Shown here: positions 33,451-44,600 of the stretch, in pieces
How positions within the stretch are numbered: position 1 is the stretch's first letter
Layout: the number at the start of each line of letters is the position of its first letter
Source: Lepus europaeus
Lineage: Eukaryota > Chordata > Mammalia > Lagomorpha > Leporidae
DNA: 64,000 bases
Assembly: GCF_033115175.1 (NCBI RefSeq)
Contig: NC_084837.1
Span: 64,937,266 to 65,001,265 of the forward strand
Direction of reading: 5' to 3'
Program-made: the position numbers and the translations under genes
The notes under the pieces: generated by a model
Database searches by the model: none
Seen by the model: the letters and a program-made list of their open reading frames with translations, nothing else
Told to the model about the DNA's origin: nothing

Positions 33451-33888
33451 TTGAAAGAAAAGCGAAGAGGGCGGAGCAGAGGTGCTGCGGGTTCCAGTTG
33501 CATTGCGCGTTGGTTGTGCCAGCCTCCCCGGTGAAGGAAAACCTTCCGACCCAGACCTTCTGCCATCCTCACCCGCAGTGTTCAGAAGGGAAACCCCAGT
33601 TCAACAACTTTCCAGAAGCTCTAAAACTAATTCGCAGCAGACGCAAAACTCAAGTCTCTTAAACCCCTCGTGTGCAGTGCTTTTTCTCATAACACTCGCA
33701 GGACTCCCAGCGGTCTACGATGGACAGAGCGCGTGCAGTGACATAGAAGCTCCATTTTACTGTAACAGTTAAAAGACAGAAACAAGAGGCATCATTAAAG
33801 CTAATTAAGAATATAGAAGGGTTTTTCCTCGCTTGGAAGTCCCCCTCCCTGCTGGAGGTCTCTGACTCTAATAAATCTCACTTTTAAA

Positions 33889-33926
<38 letters not shown>

Positions 33927-34499
33927 CATATAGAAAGGTTAAATATAAATCCTACATTCAGTCTCAGAACTGTTCTTACAAGAATCTTCTTCTGGGGGAA
34001 ATGCCACACCGTCTTGACATTCTTTAAAAAAAAAGCAGCAGGCGCCTGTGCTCTCTGTGGTGTCCAGGTTCTTGGATAAAAAGCAGGACAGAATGTACAT
34101 TAAAAGCAATTGAAGATGCAGCTCATCTTGTTCTATTCAAACATAAAGAAGTTGCCAAATTGTTTCACTTCCTACTGATTAAAACCACAAGTTTCTTTTT
34201 CCATTATAATTCAGAGTATTGTCCAGACATGTAATTTGAATAGGAAAAGACTAGAGTCTCTGCAAATACCTTTCTTTAAAATTGAAGCAATTAAGGGCTA
34301 GGGGTGTCCAGATTCATTGAATATACCTAACAATGAATCTCCCTTTTTCTCGGTCTTTTCCATTTACTAATTGTGGGTCTGTCCCCAGAGATACTTTTTC
34401 ATTTAGGATAAATGGCAAGGTAATATATTATTCAAGAGCTGGTACTAGAATTCAGGAATACCCTTTGAGACAGATCAATCTTTTTAAAAAGAAATAAAG
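33451..34499. other. SINE-free flank upstream of the CpG promoter
   Basis: About 1 kb, apart from the TA microsatellite. No repeat family or exon is recognised. It could hold distal promoter elements or a divergent transcript. Confidence 0.45.
33890..33925. repeat. (TA)n microsatellite
   Basis: About 17 TA units, 450 bp to the right of the CpG island and not attached to a SINE tail. Confidence 0.95.
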
Positions 34500-34978
34500 A
34501 TGGGAGCCAGCCTTGAAAATGATTCCCAGTAATCCCTACTTCCTTGTATTCTCACCTTTATGTTGTCTCTCCCATACTGGATTGGGCTAGCCTGTGTAAC
34601 TAATAGAAATTACACAGTGTGGATAAGAAGGCTACTCCATGGAAGACTTTGTAGCTCCAGCCTTATGCTCTCTTGGATTACTTACTTAGAGGGAAACCCA
34701 CTGCCATATCAGGACACTAAAGCAGCCCCATGAAGAGGTGTCCTGGCAAGGAACAGAGGCCTCACACCAATAATCTGCACCAGTTTGGAAATGGATTTTC
34801 CATCCCCAGTCAGGCCTTCAGGTGACTGAAGGACCTCCTAGCATCTTGGCCGCCAACTAGTGAGACATTCTAAGCCAGAGATGGCCAGTTAAGCCACTCC
34901 CAAACCCATAGCCACAGAAACTACCGTAAGTGTTTACTGTTGCTTTAAGCACTGCATTTTTGGGATAACTGGATAATT
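34500..34978 (+). mobile_element. MLT1-type LTR, nearly full length
   Basis: Recognisable words in order are tcccatactggattgggctagcctgtgtaac, cttatgctctcttggattactt, cactgccatatcaggacacta, gaacagaggcctca, tcaggccttcaggtgactg and a closing cacagaaacta...ttactgttgctttaagcactg. It is an old non-autonomous MaLR LTR. The extreme 3' end is replaced by a type C SINE at 34,979. Confidence 0.8.
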
Positions 34979-35215
34979 GATTCACTCCCCAAATGCCCAC
35001 AACAGCCAAGGCTGAATCAGAGCTGGGAACTCAATCTGAGTCTCCCACATGAGTGGCAGGGACCCAACTATCTGATCATTACCTGCTGCTTCCCAGGGTA
35101 CACATTAACAAGAAGCAGAACTGGGAGCAGAGCCAGGCCTTGAACTCAGGCACTCTGATACGGGATGCTGGTGTCCCAAGTATTGTGTTAACTGCTAAGC
35201 CAAACACTCACCCCT
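34979..35215 (-). repeat. C-repeat SINE, type C, 3'-truncated
   Basis: Starts at the body (attcactccccaaatgcccac) without a tail. Head ctaagccaaacactcacccc. It abuts the MLT1 LTR. Confidence 0.8.
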
Positions 35216-36140
35216 GCATTCTGAATTTGGCAAAAGTGCATTCACACCAAGTATCTGTTGTGTTTTTGAAACCTCATCCTTTATTTTGTAGTGAAATGTA
35301 TTATTTCTAATCAACAGAGCACAAAGAATTAGGTAAGAGAACACTGTTGGTGGGCATGGGCAAGCTAACCAATTTGGGGCATATGAGTTTGTCTTTTAAC
35401 CGATTGAATATCAATTTATGTTTGATAATGATTAAAGAGGACTATACTAGAGAGTGACACTGATGATAACTAGTAAGAAATTGTTTATAAACATAATTCT
35501 AAATATGTCTTGATCTGCTTCCCATTCATGCCTAACTTTTGTGAAACACAGAATAATCATACCACTAAATGTTAACAGCTTACTTTTTCCAAGTTTTATT
35601 AGAACAGTGAATTCTATACACATTTGTCTTTTAGACCTCCTTTTTGTTGCAAGGTCATCCCTAATATAGTATTGTAGTATAATCACAGTTTTTAAGTGAG
35701 AAAGTGATGGGGTGATGTTGTGATGTTGTCATTCCTAACATCTGCCTATGACATTGTGTAAAATGTTCAGTGATTGGTTCAGCGATTAGCAACTGCAAAC
35801 AACACTAGACAGAAAAGCTTTCTGCTCTTTTCAGGCCCTCCTGGTAAAATGACTGGCTGACTGGAAATGCTAGCAGCGCATCCTAGTGACCATAGAGCGC
35901 CACTGCATGATGTATTGAAAAAATGGTCTCAAATTTTTGTCTTATTGACCCAGTGGCTAGGCTTTTATATAATTATTAGAGACCTGTTATGATGATAATG
36001 ATGATGAACAGTATCTTAAAATACTTTTCTGATAGCGTTATTTGGGCACAGTATTTTCTACAAAATGAAATGTATTTTTAGACAGCATTGTTAGTAATAT
36101 AGCATTGAGGAGTAAAGAAATATAAGATATGGTTCCTACA
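35216..36140. other. Unassigned intergenic DNA
   Basis: About 925 bp. gtgatggggtgatgttgtgatgttg near 35,705 is a short imperfect tandem repeat. I recognise nothing else. Confidence 0.5.
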
Positions 36141-36152
36141 TATTCTATGCTT

Positions 36153-36468
36153 TTTTAAAAAGATTTATTTATTTGAAAGGCAGAGTTACAGTACAGAGAG
36201 GCAGAGGCAGAGAGAAAGAACGAGAAAGAAAGAGAAAGAGGTCTTCTTATCCACTGGTTCATTCCCCAGATGGCCACAATGGCCAGAGCTGAGCCGATCC
36301 GAAGCCAGGAGCCAGGAACTAGGAGCTTCTTCCAGGTCTACTGCTTTCCCAGGCCATAGCAGAAAGCTGGATCGGAAGTGAAGCAGCTGGGACTCGAACA
36401 GGTGCCAATATGGGATGCCAGCACTGCAGGTGGCGGCCTTTACCTGCTACACCACAGCGCTGGCCCCG
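36153..36468 (-). repeat. C-repeat SINE, type B
   Basis: Perfect 12-bp duplication, tattctatgctt, at 36,141-36,152 and 36,469-36,480. Confidence 0.95.
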
Positions 36469-36487
36469 TATTCTATGCTTCTAAACA

Positions 36488-36774
36488 TTGACGGGCAGAG
36501 AGACAGAGAGTTTTTCCATCTGCTGTTTCACTCACCAAATGCCCCCCAAAAGCCAGCTCTGGACCAGGCCAAAGCTGGAAGCTGGGAATACAATCTAGTT
36601 CTCCCATATGGGTGGCAAGGTCTCAACTACTTGAGCATCACCTGCTATCTCCCAGCATGTACATTAGCATGGAATTGGGTACAAAGTAGAACTGGGACTT
36701 GAATCCAGGGACTCCAATATGAGATACAGGAATCCCAAGTGCTGACATTATCACTGTATCAAACGTCTGCACCC
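36488..36774 (-). repeat. C-repeat SINE, type C
   Basis: Starts acgggcagagagacagagag without a T-run. Body ccaaatgccccccaaaagcc. Confidence 0.82.
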
Positions 36775-36829
36775 TATATTGAATTTTTTGTATACCTGTC
36801 ATTTATAAATGGTAACCTGGAAATTTCTT

Positions 36830-36861
36830 TTTTTTTTTTTTTTTTTTTTTGACAGGCAACA
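36830..36861 (-). repeat. Ultra-short type A SINE tail insertion
   Basis: A T-run plus gacaggcaacat (the last bases of type A) is flanked by tggaaatttctt (36,818-36,829) and tggcaatttctt (36,862-36,873). Only about 30 bp were inserted. Confidence 0.7.
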
Positions 36862-36877
36862 TGGCAATTTCTTATAC

Positions 36878-37600
36878 TGTTGTGTTTCCCATACTTTCTG
36901 TTACCGGTCATGGAGGGGAGGCCGGTGCTGGAGCAAGTCTTATGGGTTCCTTTCCTCAGCTTAGTATAGAAATAAGAAGCCAGGAAACAATTAGCAAAGA
37001 GGCAGAAACTTTTATTCGATTGGCAAGCGACAGAGAAAGCATCTGGTGCAAGAGGAGGCCAGGCGGAGTGCCTGAGCGGGACACTGGCTTTGAGGAAGTG
37101 TCCCAGGTTTTTAAGGCGTTGCTATCTGTTCATTGGGTGCCCACTGGACGGGGGCTTTCACATACTTACGCTGACTGGCTTGGGACTCATGGAGACAGTG
37201 AGGGTCTCCTGGAGACGGTCTGTCTCCTTAGGGGCCCAGCCCCCTCCTCTGAGTGGAAGACTGCAACCAGCTGGAAGGCGTGGTTTAAAACCGCAAGGTC
37301 ACACAAGATAGCCGGGGTCTCTTGCAGCCGCTCTGACTCTCCCCAGGTGCTCAGCCCTTCCCCTCCCAGCTCTGGGTGGAAGATTGCACCCACCCTGGAG
37401 GTGTGATTTAAAGCCGCAAGGTCACACATGCAGCACAAGAAGCTATTGGTGGGGGGATGCCAATTGATCTGGAGACTGGCTTTGCAGCCACAGCTGACAG
37501 TATGCATGTGAAGGACATTCTACCAATGACTGAAGGGGCCCACAGACTCCCAGCCCCACTGGCCAGCTTCGCTTTCTTAATTGTGTAATTATTAAGTACA
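36878..37600 (-). mobile_element. Solo retroviral LTR with duplicated U3 block
   Basis: This block of about 720 bp begins TGTTGTGTTTCCC and ends TTAAGTACA, giving TG...CA termini. Read on the minus strand it has U3-R-U5 order. A CCAAT box lies at 37,133-37,137, a TTAAAAA TATA-like box at 37,108-37,114 and AATAAA at 37,011-37,016. U3 contains two imperfect direct repeats (37,241-37,304 and 37,361-37,427), each ending in the CCGCAAGGTCACAC word. No gag, pol or env coding is present on either side, so it is a solo LTR or LTR fragment. I could not find a convincing flanking duplication, so the ends may be off by some bases. The ERV family is not recognised. Confidence 0.7.
37241..37427 (-). repeat. 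U3 tandem duplication inside the LTR
   Basis: Two copies about 120 bp apart share a GTGGAAGA(C/T)TGCA core, then a TTTAAA core, then CCGCAAGGTCACAC. This resembles the enhancer direct repeats common in gammaretroviral U3 regions. The copies differ at several bases, so the duplication is not recent or has been drifting. Confidence 0.75.
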
Positions 37601-37629
37601 CCCAATAAGTATTTTTAAGTAAATTATTA

Positions 37630-37908
37630 GGGGGCAGGCATTGTGGCACCTCTTAAAGTCACCTCTTGGGACAACCACATCTCATATTAGAGTGCTTGTT
37701 TGAGTCCCGGCTACTCCACGCTTCTGATCCAACTTCCTGCTAATGTGCCTTAGGCAACAGAAGATGGCCCAAGTATTTGGGTCCCTGGCACCCACAGGGA
37801 AGATGAAGATGGGGTTCCTGACGCCTAGCTTCAGTATGGTTCAGCCGTGGCCACTGTGGCCATTCGTTGTGGCCATTTATTTGGGGAATAAACCAGTGGC
37901 TGGAAGCA
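37630..37908 (+). repeat. C-repeat SINE, type C, no tail
   Basis: Head ggggcaggcattgtggcacc to ccagtggctggaagcatg. It then meets a minus-strand copy tail-less to tail-less. Confidence 0.8.
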
Positions 37909-37911
37909 TGT

Positions 37912-38147
37912 TTTTTCACTCCCCAGATGGCCGCAACGGCCGGAGCTGCACCCATCCGAAGCCAGGAGCCAGAAGCTTCTTCTGGGTCTCTCATGAGGAT
38001 GCAGGGGCCCAAGCACTTGGGCCGTCTTCTACTACTTTCCCAGGCCATAGCAGGATCAGAAGAGGAGCAGCTGGAATACAAACTAGCACCCAAATGGGAT
38101 GCCAGTGCCACAGGTGGAGCTTAGCCCACTACGCCACAGCGCCAGCT
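37912..38147 (-). repeat. C-repeat SINE, type B, missing tail side
   Basis: Starts ttcactccccagatggccgc and ends ccactacgccacagcgccagc. It forms a tail-to-tail inverted pair with the previous copy. Confidence 0.88.
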
Positions 38148-38161
38148 TCACATACTTTTTT

Positions 38162-38400
38162 TTTTTTTTTTTTTTTGACAGGCAGAGTGGACAGTGAGAG
38201 AGAGACAGAGAAAGGTCTTCCTTTTTGCCATTGGTTCACCCTCCAATGGCCGCCGCGGTAGGCGCGCCGCGGCCGGTGCACTGCGCTGATCCGATGGCAG
38301 GAGCCAGGTGCTTCTCCTGGTCTCCCATGGGGTGCAGGACCCAAGCACTTGGGCCATCCTCCACTGCACTCCCTGGCCACAGCAGAGAGCTGGCCTGGAA
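38162..38400 (-). repeat. C-repeat SINE, type A, 5'-truncated
   Basis: Flanked by cacatactttttt (38,149-38,161 and 38,401-38,413). It stops at gagctggcctggaa, so the tRNA-like head was never copied. Confidence 0.95.
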
Positions 38401-38518
38401 CACATACTTTTTTCATGATACACATTTCTCATAAAGGTCTTAATGAAGCCATCTTGCATGCATAGATTTCAAAAGTTAAGGACCAAAATGAACTATGTTT
38501 TAATTCCACTTTCCAGGA

Positions 38519-38836
38519 ACTTTTTTTTTTTTATTTTTTAAAAAAGGTTTGTTTATTTGAAAGACAGAGTGACAGAAAGGGAAGGAGACAGAGATCTTCC
38601 TTCTATCTGCTGGTTCATTCCCTACATGTCTGTAACAGCCAGGTCTGGGCCAGGCTGACGCCAGGAGCCAGGAACTCCATCCCAGTCTCCCACATATGTG
38701 GCATCTGCTGCCTTCCCAGGTGAGTTAGCAGGGAACAAGATCAAAGGAAGAACACCTGGGACTGAAAACAGCGCACTAATAGCTGATGTTTGAGTTGCAG
38801 GCAGCAGCTTAACCTGCTGCTCCACAACACTAGCCC
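38519..38836 (-). repeat. C-repeat SINE, type B/C
   Basis: Tail side T-run then ggtttgtttatttgaaagacag; head ctgctccacaacactagccc. Confidence 0.88.
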
Positions 38837-39300
38837 TTCAATGAACTTTTTCAAGTACCCTCACACAACTTTTGAATTTTCTTCAACTCTTACCAGAAAC
38901 ATAGCAAGGGTCATTGTAAAGAAAAGAAGTTGGGGGGGGCGTGGCGTGGCGGAGAGATCTCCCAGTATAGACTTTAGAAGACAGAGGAGAGAATAATCCT
39001 AGTAAACCTACCTTGAAAGTGGTAACAACAGTACAGAACCAGAAAGATGGGCTTTTTAGGTTCCTGCACCAGTGCATTTGACACACAGCATTTAAATAGC
39101 AGCCCCGCCTATTCTTAGCACTGTATCCCTTGTCTATTGGTACCTTAAATTTGCTCTAAGTCAGAGGTGCCAGTATACAAGGGACCATCTAGACCCACTT
39201 GGGGATAAGTACTGTTCTATAGTTTTGCAGAAAGGCACCATCTTTGTTCTCCTTTTTGCAGTAAACTGAAACTTTATTTCTCTTGCTCATGTATATTTTC

Positions 39301-39625
39301 TTTTTTAAAACAATCTTTTTTTAAAAGATTTTATTTATTTATTTATTTGAAAGTCAGAGTTACACAGAGAGAGAAGGAGAGGCAGAGAGAGAGAGGTCTT
39401 CCATCCGCTGGTTCACTCCCCAATTGACTGCAACAGCTGGAGCTGCGCCGATCCGAAGCCAGGAGCCAGGAAGTTCTGGGTCTCCCATGCACAGGGGCCC
39501 GGGGGCTTGGGCCATCTTCTACTGCTGTCCCAGGCCATACCAGAGATCTGGATCGGAAGTAGAGCAGCTGGGACTCGAACCAGCGCCCACATGGGATGTC
39601 AGCACTGCATCAACAGCACCAGCCC
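39301..39625 (-). repeat. C-repeat SINE, type B
   Basis: Perfect 17-bp duplication, tgctcatgtatattttc, at 39,284-39,300 and 39,626-39,642. The head has a short deletion. Confidence 0.96.
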
Positions 39626-39699
39626 TGCTCATGTATATTTTCAAGGTAGCCATTGTTGGGAAAGTAAAAGCAACAGGAATAATAAAGAGTGTGAAACCT

Positions 39700-39915
39700 T
39701 TAATTTGGGGTGGGTGGTTAGCCTTCTGGAATGCCTGGGTTCCATATCTGGCTCTGCTCCTGAATCCAGTTTCCTGTTAATGCACTCTGGGAGGCAGCAG
39801 TGATGGCTCAAGAGGTTGAGTGCCTATCACACAAAGGAGACCTGGACTGAGTTCCTGTAGATGGGGTATATCTCCCTCTCTTCTCTCTGCCTCTCAAACA
39901 TAAAAATTTCTCAAA
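39700..39915 (+). repeat. C-repeat SINE, type C, internally deleted
   Basis: Head ggggtgggtggttagcc; ctggactgagttcctg passes straight to tagatggggtatatctcc. Confidence 0.78.
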
Positions 39916-41232
39916 GGAACACATCATAGAGAAAGTAAAACTTGAATTCACTATTAAATTTTCTTACAACTTTCAATTTGCCTTCATAATATTAATCATT
40001 TGTATATTCTTGCTTTTTCATTTCTGCACCAATTATTTAATTTTATGTTAGAATTTGGGGATTCCTTTAAGAAATGGCTGTAAATCCTCAATGATTTGTG
40101 TCTTCCTTGCCTACAAGTATAATAAAATTTAAAATTCCAGTCAGGCTTATTTTGATGCTCCTCCAATTGTCAGTTTATCCAAGTACCATTTTATATGCAG
40201 GATGACAATTGTGTTGGCTTTTTCAAATGATAGAGTCCCACTCTGTAGGAATAAATTTATTAGCCCATGTTTAGCACCTAGAGTCATGCACACACAGTGA
40301 GGAGAAAAGGAAAATGAAAACCAAATATAGGGATTCCCCTATACCAACACACCTAAATGTTGAACCCTCATAGAACATAAAACTGAGCTGCTAACAATAC
40401 TAGCTGCTGCTCAAAATAGCTTTAGTCTGTCTCTCTTTTGTCATTCCACCCTGGTCCTATTTATAATCAATGACTTTGATGGATGAAATCCCCAAGGAAG
40501 AGTCAAGGAAGCTAGAAGGCAAATGGGCAAGACTGGAACTTGGAGAAATGCCAAGGCAGATGGAGGGACAGGATTAAGGAGAGGCCACTGGATAAGCGAT
40601 GTTACCTGTGTGCCTGCCTGAGCTTATGTTGTCAGTTTTCAGTTTTCGCCACCATAAGTATCTCCCCCCCACTACCCCCTTTCTTCCTGTTTTTGGAAGA
40701 AGTCATTACCTAAAGTCCACAATTAAAGAGTGAAGTGGGAAATTTTAAATACTTATTTATACTGTTTTTACAAATTATCTAAAAGTTAGAGTATAGCTAG
40801 TTGCAAAGGAATGGGAGGAAATTCCCAAAAAATAACTTGGAGCCATGTTTTGTGGAGTATTGTGTTTCAGGAGCCACTGTGTCTAGCAGAGATATTACCA
40901 GATCCGTGCTTTAGGAAGATTAAATTTGTGACAAGGTGCAGATTTAGTTCAAACAAGTAAGAAACTAGAGATGATGACAGAATCAGCAAGGAGTTATTGT
41001 AGTTGTCCTGGAGTAGGTATGAGAAGGGCCTGAAAGTATGGTACTGGATATAATCTCAAGAAACAATCGATGGGACTTGGCAACCTTGGCAAGTGACTGA
41101 CTGGGGAAGGAAGAGGCAGAGATCAATTAGATGTCAAACCTGCATGTCTTGGAGAACAGTGGTATCTGTAACAGAAATAGGAGACAGGAAGAACTGGTTT
41201 AGAGCCAAAGATGAATTTGATTTAGTTTTCTA
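39916..41232. other. Longest intergenic SINE-free stretch
   Basis: About 1.3 kb. The part at 40,950-41,180 (gttattgtagttgtcctgg...gatgggacttgg...gtcaaacc) resembles an old mammal-wide repeat seen also near 15.5 kb. The family is not certain, and I see no coding sequence. Confidence 0.4.
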
Positions 41233-41546
41233 AAATATTTATCTGAAAGGAAAAGAGACCAAGAGAGAGACATACACATATACAGACAGATATTTCATCT
41301 GCTATCTCACTCCTCAAATGGCCCAACTCCCAGAGCTGGGCCAGGGTGAAGCTAGTAGCCAGGAACTCCATCTGGGTCTACCATGAGGATGGAAAGGACT
41401 GAAGTGCTTTGCCATTTCTGCTACCTTTCCAGGCCCATTAGCAGAAAGCTGTATTGGAAGTAAAGCAGCCAGAAACTTGAACCAACTCTCTCAAATGGGC
41501 TGCCAGCTTTGCAAGCAGTAGCTTAGCCACCTGCACAACACTGGTT
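41233..41546 (-). repeat. C-repeat SINE, type C
   Basis: Tail side ctaaaatatttatctgaaagg; head ccacctgcacaacactgg. Confidence 0.85.
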
Positions 41547-41638
41547 CTGAGTTTGATTTCAAACTCTACAAACATAAGAGTCCAGCAGCACTACCAGGGA
41601 GAAAATTGGAAATGCAGGTTCTGATCAGACTAGACACA

Positions 41639-42003
41639 GGCCGGCGCTGCGGCTCACTAGGCTAATCCTCCACTGTAGCACTGGCACACTGGTTCTAGTC
41701 CCGGTCGGGGCGCCGGATTCTGTCCCGGTCACTCCTCTTCCAGTCCAGCTCTCTGCTGTGGCCCAGGAGGGCAGTGGAGGATGGCCCAAGTCCTTGGGCC
41801 CTGCTCCCGCATGGGAGACCAGGAGGAAGCACCTGGCTCCTGGCTTCAGAGCACGCTGGTCATAGCAGCCATTTGGGGGGTGAATGAACGGTAAAGGAAG
41901 ACCTTTCTCTTTCTCTCTCTCTCTGTCTCTGTCTCTCTCTCTCTCTCTATCTCTCACTGTCCACTCTGCCTATCAAAAATAAATAAAAAAATAAAAAAAA
42001 AAA
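41639..42003 (+). repeat. C-repeat SINE, type A
   Basis: Perfect 11-bp duplication, gactagacaca, at 41,628-41,638 and 42,004-42,014. Expanded CT/GT stretch at 41,907-41,955. Confidence 0.95.
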
Positions 42004-42014
42004 GACTAGACACA

Positions 42015-42331
42015 AAGACTTGAACATTTTTTACCTAAAATGAAACTGAAGCTGTGAGAAGCTCTAAGGAATGGGGACTCCACAAAGCAGGTAAGACGAG
42101 GGGCGGTTTCAGGGCAGATGGGAGGAAGAAAAAAAGTAAGGGAGTAGCGGGGTTGTGTCAGTTCTAAAGTTATGGACACTTCCTTTGGGTGAGTATCATG
42201 AATATCAGGGTAAGCATATTACATTCTCTAAAAGTCACCTGCTTTTGTCTTTATAATTCAGTTCATATTTCTGCTTTTGCCACCCTTTCTCTTGCTTGCA
42301 ACTTTTTTTTTTCTAAATTGATATGATCATG
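42015..42331. other. Unassigned intergenic DNA
   Basis: About 320 bp in which I see nothing recognisable. Confidence 0.5.
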
Positions 42332-42515
42332 GATAGGTGTTTTGGTGCAGGGGGTTAAGCCACACCTGCAGTGCCAGCACCCCATATGGGAGTGCCTGTG
42401 GGAGGGAATTCCTGGCTCCCACCTTTGGCTTGGCCCAGCCCCTGCAGCTGTAACCAGCAGATGGACGGTCTTTCCCTCCTCCCAGCCCCATCTCCCTCTC
42501 TCTGTCACTCTGCCT

Positions 42516-42518
<3 letters not shown>
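42332..42518 (+). repeat. C-repeat SINE, type C, left part of a split copy
   Basis: Head ggataggtgttttggtgcaggg to tgtcactctgcctttc. It lacks part of the body. Its tail resumes at 42,867. Confidence 0.88.
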
Positions 42519-42550
<32 letters not shown>

Positions 42551-42866
42551 TTGACAGGCAGAGTGGACAGTGAGAGAGAGAGACAGAGAGAAAGGTCTTC
42601 CTTTGCCGTTGGTTCACCCTCCAATGGCCGCCGTGGCTGGCGCGCTGCTGCCGGCGCACCACACTGATCCGATGCTTCTCCTGGTTTCCCATGGGGTGCA
42701 GGGCCCAAGCACTTGGGCCATCCTCCACTGCACTCCCTGGCCACAGCAGAGAGCTGGCCTGGAAGAGGGGCAACCGGGACAGAATCCGGAGCCCCGGCCG
42801 GGACTAGAACCCAGTGTACCGGCGCCGCAAGGCGGAGGATTAGCCTGTTGAGCCACGGCGCCGGCC
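42519..42866 (-). repeat. C-repeat SINE, type A, nested
   Basis: Perfect 16-bp duplication, tgtcactctgcctttc, at 42,503-42,518 and 42,867-42,882, inside an older copy. Confidence 0.97.
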
Positions 42867-42900
42867 TGTCACTCTGCCTTTCAAATGAACAAAAAAAATT
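42867..42900 (+). repeat. C-repeat SINE, type C, tail of a split copy
   Basis: tgtcactctgcctttcaaatgaac plus a short A-run. Confidence 0.85.
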
Positions 42901-43097
42901 TAATTTTGGAGAAATTGATATTACTTATTGTTTTACTATCAGCCACAGGTAATTGACTATTTTCACTTGCTCTACATTGTTTTTAAAGGGCCACATCAAC
43001 TGTTCCTACAATTCAGTTAACCTGTTCTGGAAGCTGGCATAAACAACTTGTGATATACTCTGACTAGGGCATGTGTTTACTAGAATATAAATTCCAC

Positions 43098-43141
43098 AGG
43101 CAGGGGTTGTGGTACGCAGGTTAAAATGCCCACTTCCCATT
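43098..43141 (+). repeat. C-repeat SINE, type C, head of a split copy
   Basis: caggcaggggttgtggtacgc to cacttcccatt, then interrupted. Confidence 0.85.
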
Positions 43142-43480
43142 ATTTTTTAAAAAGATTTATTTATTTGCAAGTCAGAGTTACACATAGAGAGGAGAGGCAG
43201 AGAGAGACAGAGAGAGACAGAGAGAGAGAGAGAGGTCTTCCATGCGATGGTTCACTTCCCAATTGGCGGCAACAGCTAGAGCTGCACCGATCCGAAGCTG
43301 GGAGCCAGGAGCTTCTTCTGGGTCTCCCACGCAGTGCAGAGGCCCAAGGACTTGGGCCATCCTCCACTGCTTTCCCAGGATAAAGCAGAGAGCTGGATTG
43401 GAAGTGGAGCATCCGAGACTCGAACCGGCACCCATATGGGATGCCGATGCTTCAGGCCACAACCCACAGCACTGGCCCCC
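43142..43480 (-). repeat. C-repeat SINE, type B, nested
   Basis: Perfect 11-bp duplication, cacttcccatt, at 43,131-43,141 and 43,481-43,491. GA run at 43,195-43,232. Confidence 0.96.
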
Positions 43481-43740
43481 CACTTCCCATTTTAGGTGAC
43501 AGTTCAAATGACAGACTACTCACCTTCAATCCAGCTATGCATCCTGGAAGGCAGCAGATGATGTCTCAAGTGCTTGGGCCTCTACCACCCACATGGGAGG
43601 CATGGATGGAGTTCTGGGCTCCTGGCTTCAGCCTGGGTAAGACCTAGCTGTTGCCAGCATTTGAGAAGTGAAACAGCAAATAGAAAATCTCTCTCTCTCC
43701 TCTACCATTCTGCCTTTCAAGTAGATGAAAATACAGATTA
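43481..43740 (+). repeat. C-repeat SINE, type C, remainder of a split copy
   Basis: Continues cacttcccattttaggtgac and ends tttcaagtagatgaaaat. Confidence 0.85.
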
Positions 43741-44017
43741 AAAAATTATAAATTCCAGTAACTTATTTTGCATTGTTTTCATTTTACATTGAACCCAACT
43801 GTTTCATTTCTGTCAAGTGCTTTTTGCTAACAGTTTGGTAATATATGTTAAAGTGTTCTTTTTTAATGAACTTTGGAGATGAATTTCCCCCAAGGGAAAT
43901 GTCCGTCTTCCCCAAAATGGCTTCAAATATGTGCCTATTTTATTGATTGGTTTACTCAAATCACACTTGATATGGACTAAGTGGAGACATGTTTTATATT
44001 TTAAAAATCAATTATTG

Positions 44018-44285
44018 GGGGCCAGCACTGTGGTGTAGCAGGCTAAGCCTCCACCAATTCACATCTGAGCTGTTTCTCTTCTGATCCAGCTCTCTGCTAT
44101 GGCCTGGTAAAGCAGTGGAAGATGGCCCGAGTGCTTGGGTCCCTGCACCCACATGGGAGACCTGGAAGAAGCTCCTGGCTCCTGCTGCAGTTCCACCCAG
44201 GTCTGGCCATTTGGGCAGTGAACCAGTGGATGAAAGACCTTTCTCTCTGTCTGTAACTCTACCTCTCAAATAAATAAAATTTTAA
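44018..44285 (+). repeat. C-repeat SINE, type B
   Basis: 14-bp duplication, aaaaatcaattatt, at 44,004-44,017 and 44,286-44,299. The next SINE begins right after it. Confidence 0.94.
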
Positions 44286-44299
44286 AAAAAATCAATTAT

Positions 44300-44600
44300 T
44301 GGGGCCGGCACTGTAGTGTAGTGGGTAAAGCCACAGCCTCTGAAGCCGACATCCCATATAGGTGCCTACTGCTCCACCTCAGATCCAGCTTCCTGCTAGG
44401 GGGTTGGGAAAAGCAGTGGAAGACGGCCCAAGTGTTTGGGCCCCTGCTAGCTACACGGTAGACTCAGATGAAACTCTTGGCTTTGCCAAGACTCAGCCCT
44501 GGCCATTGCAGCCACTTGGGGAGTGAGCCAGTGATGGAAGATCTGTTTCTCCCTCTCTGTAATTTTCAAATGAATAAATCTTTAAATAATAATAATAATA
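44300..44600 (+). repeat. C-repeat SINE, type B
   Basis: Head ggggccggcactgtagtgtagtggg; tail caaatgaataaatctttaaataataataat, the start of an AAT run. Confidence 0.92.

Noticed and set aside
36849-37406. 185-codon plus-strand open frame, the longest of its kind outside the UBR1 locus and CpG island
   Set aside because: It starts in a SINE tail fragment and runs antisense through the LTR. It has no protein-family words.
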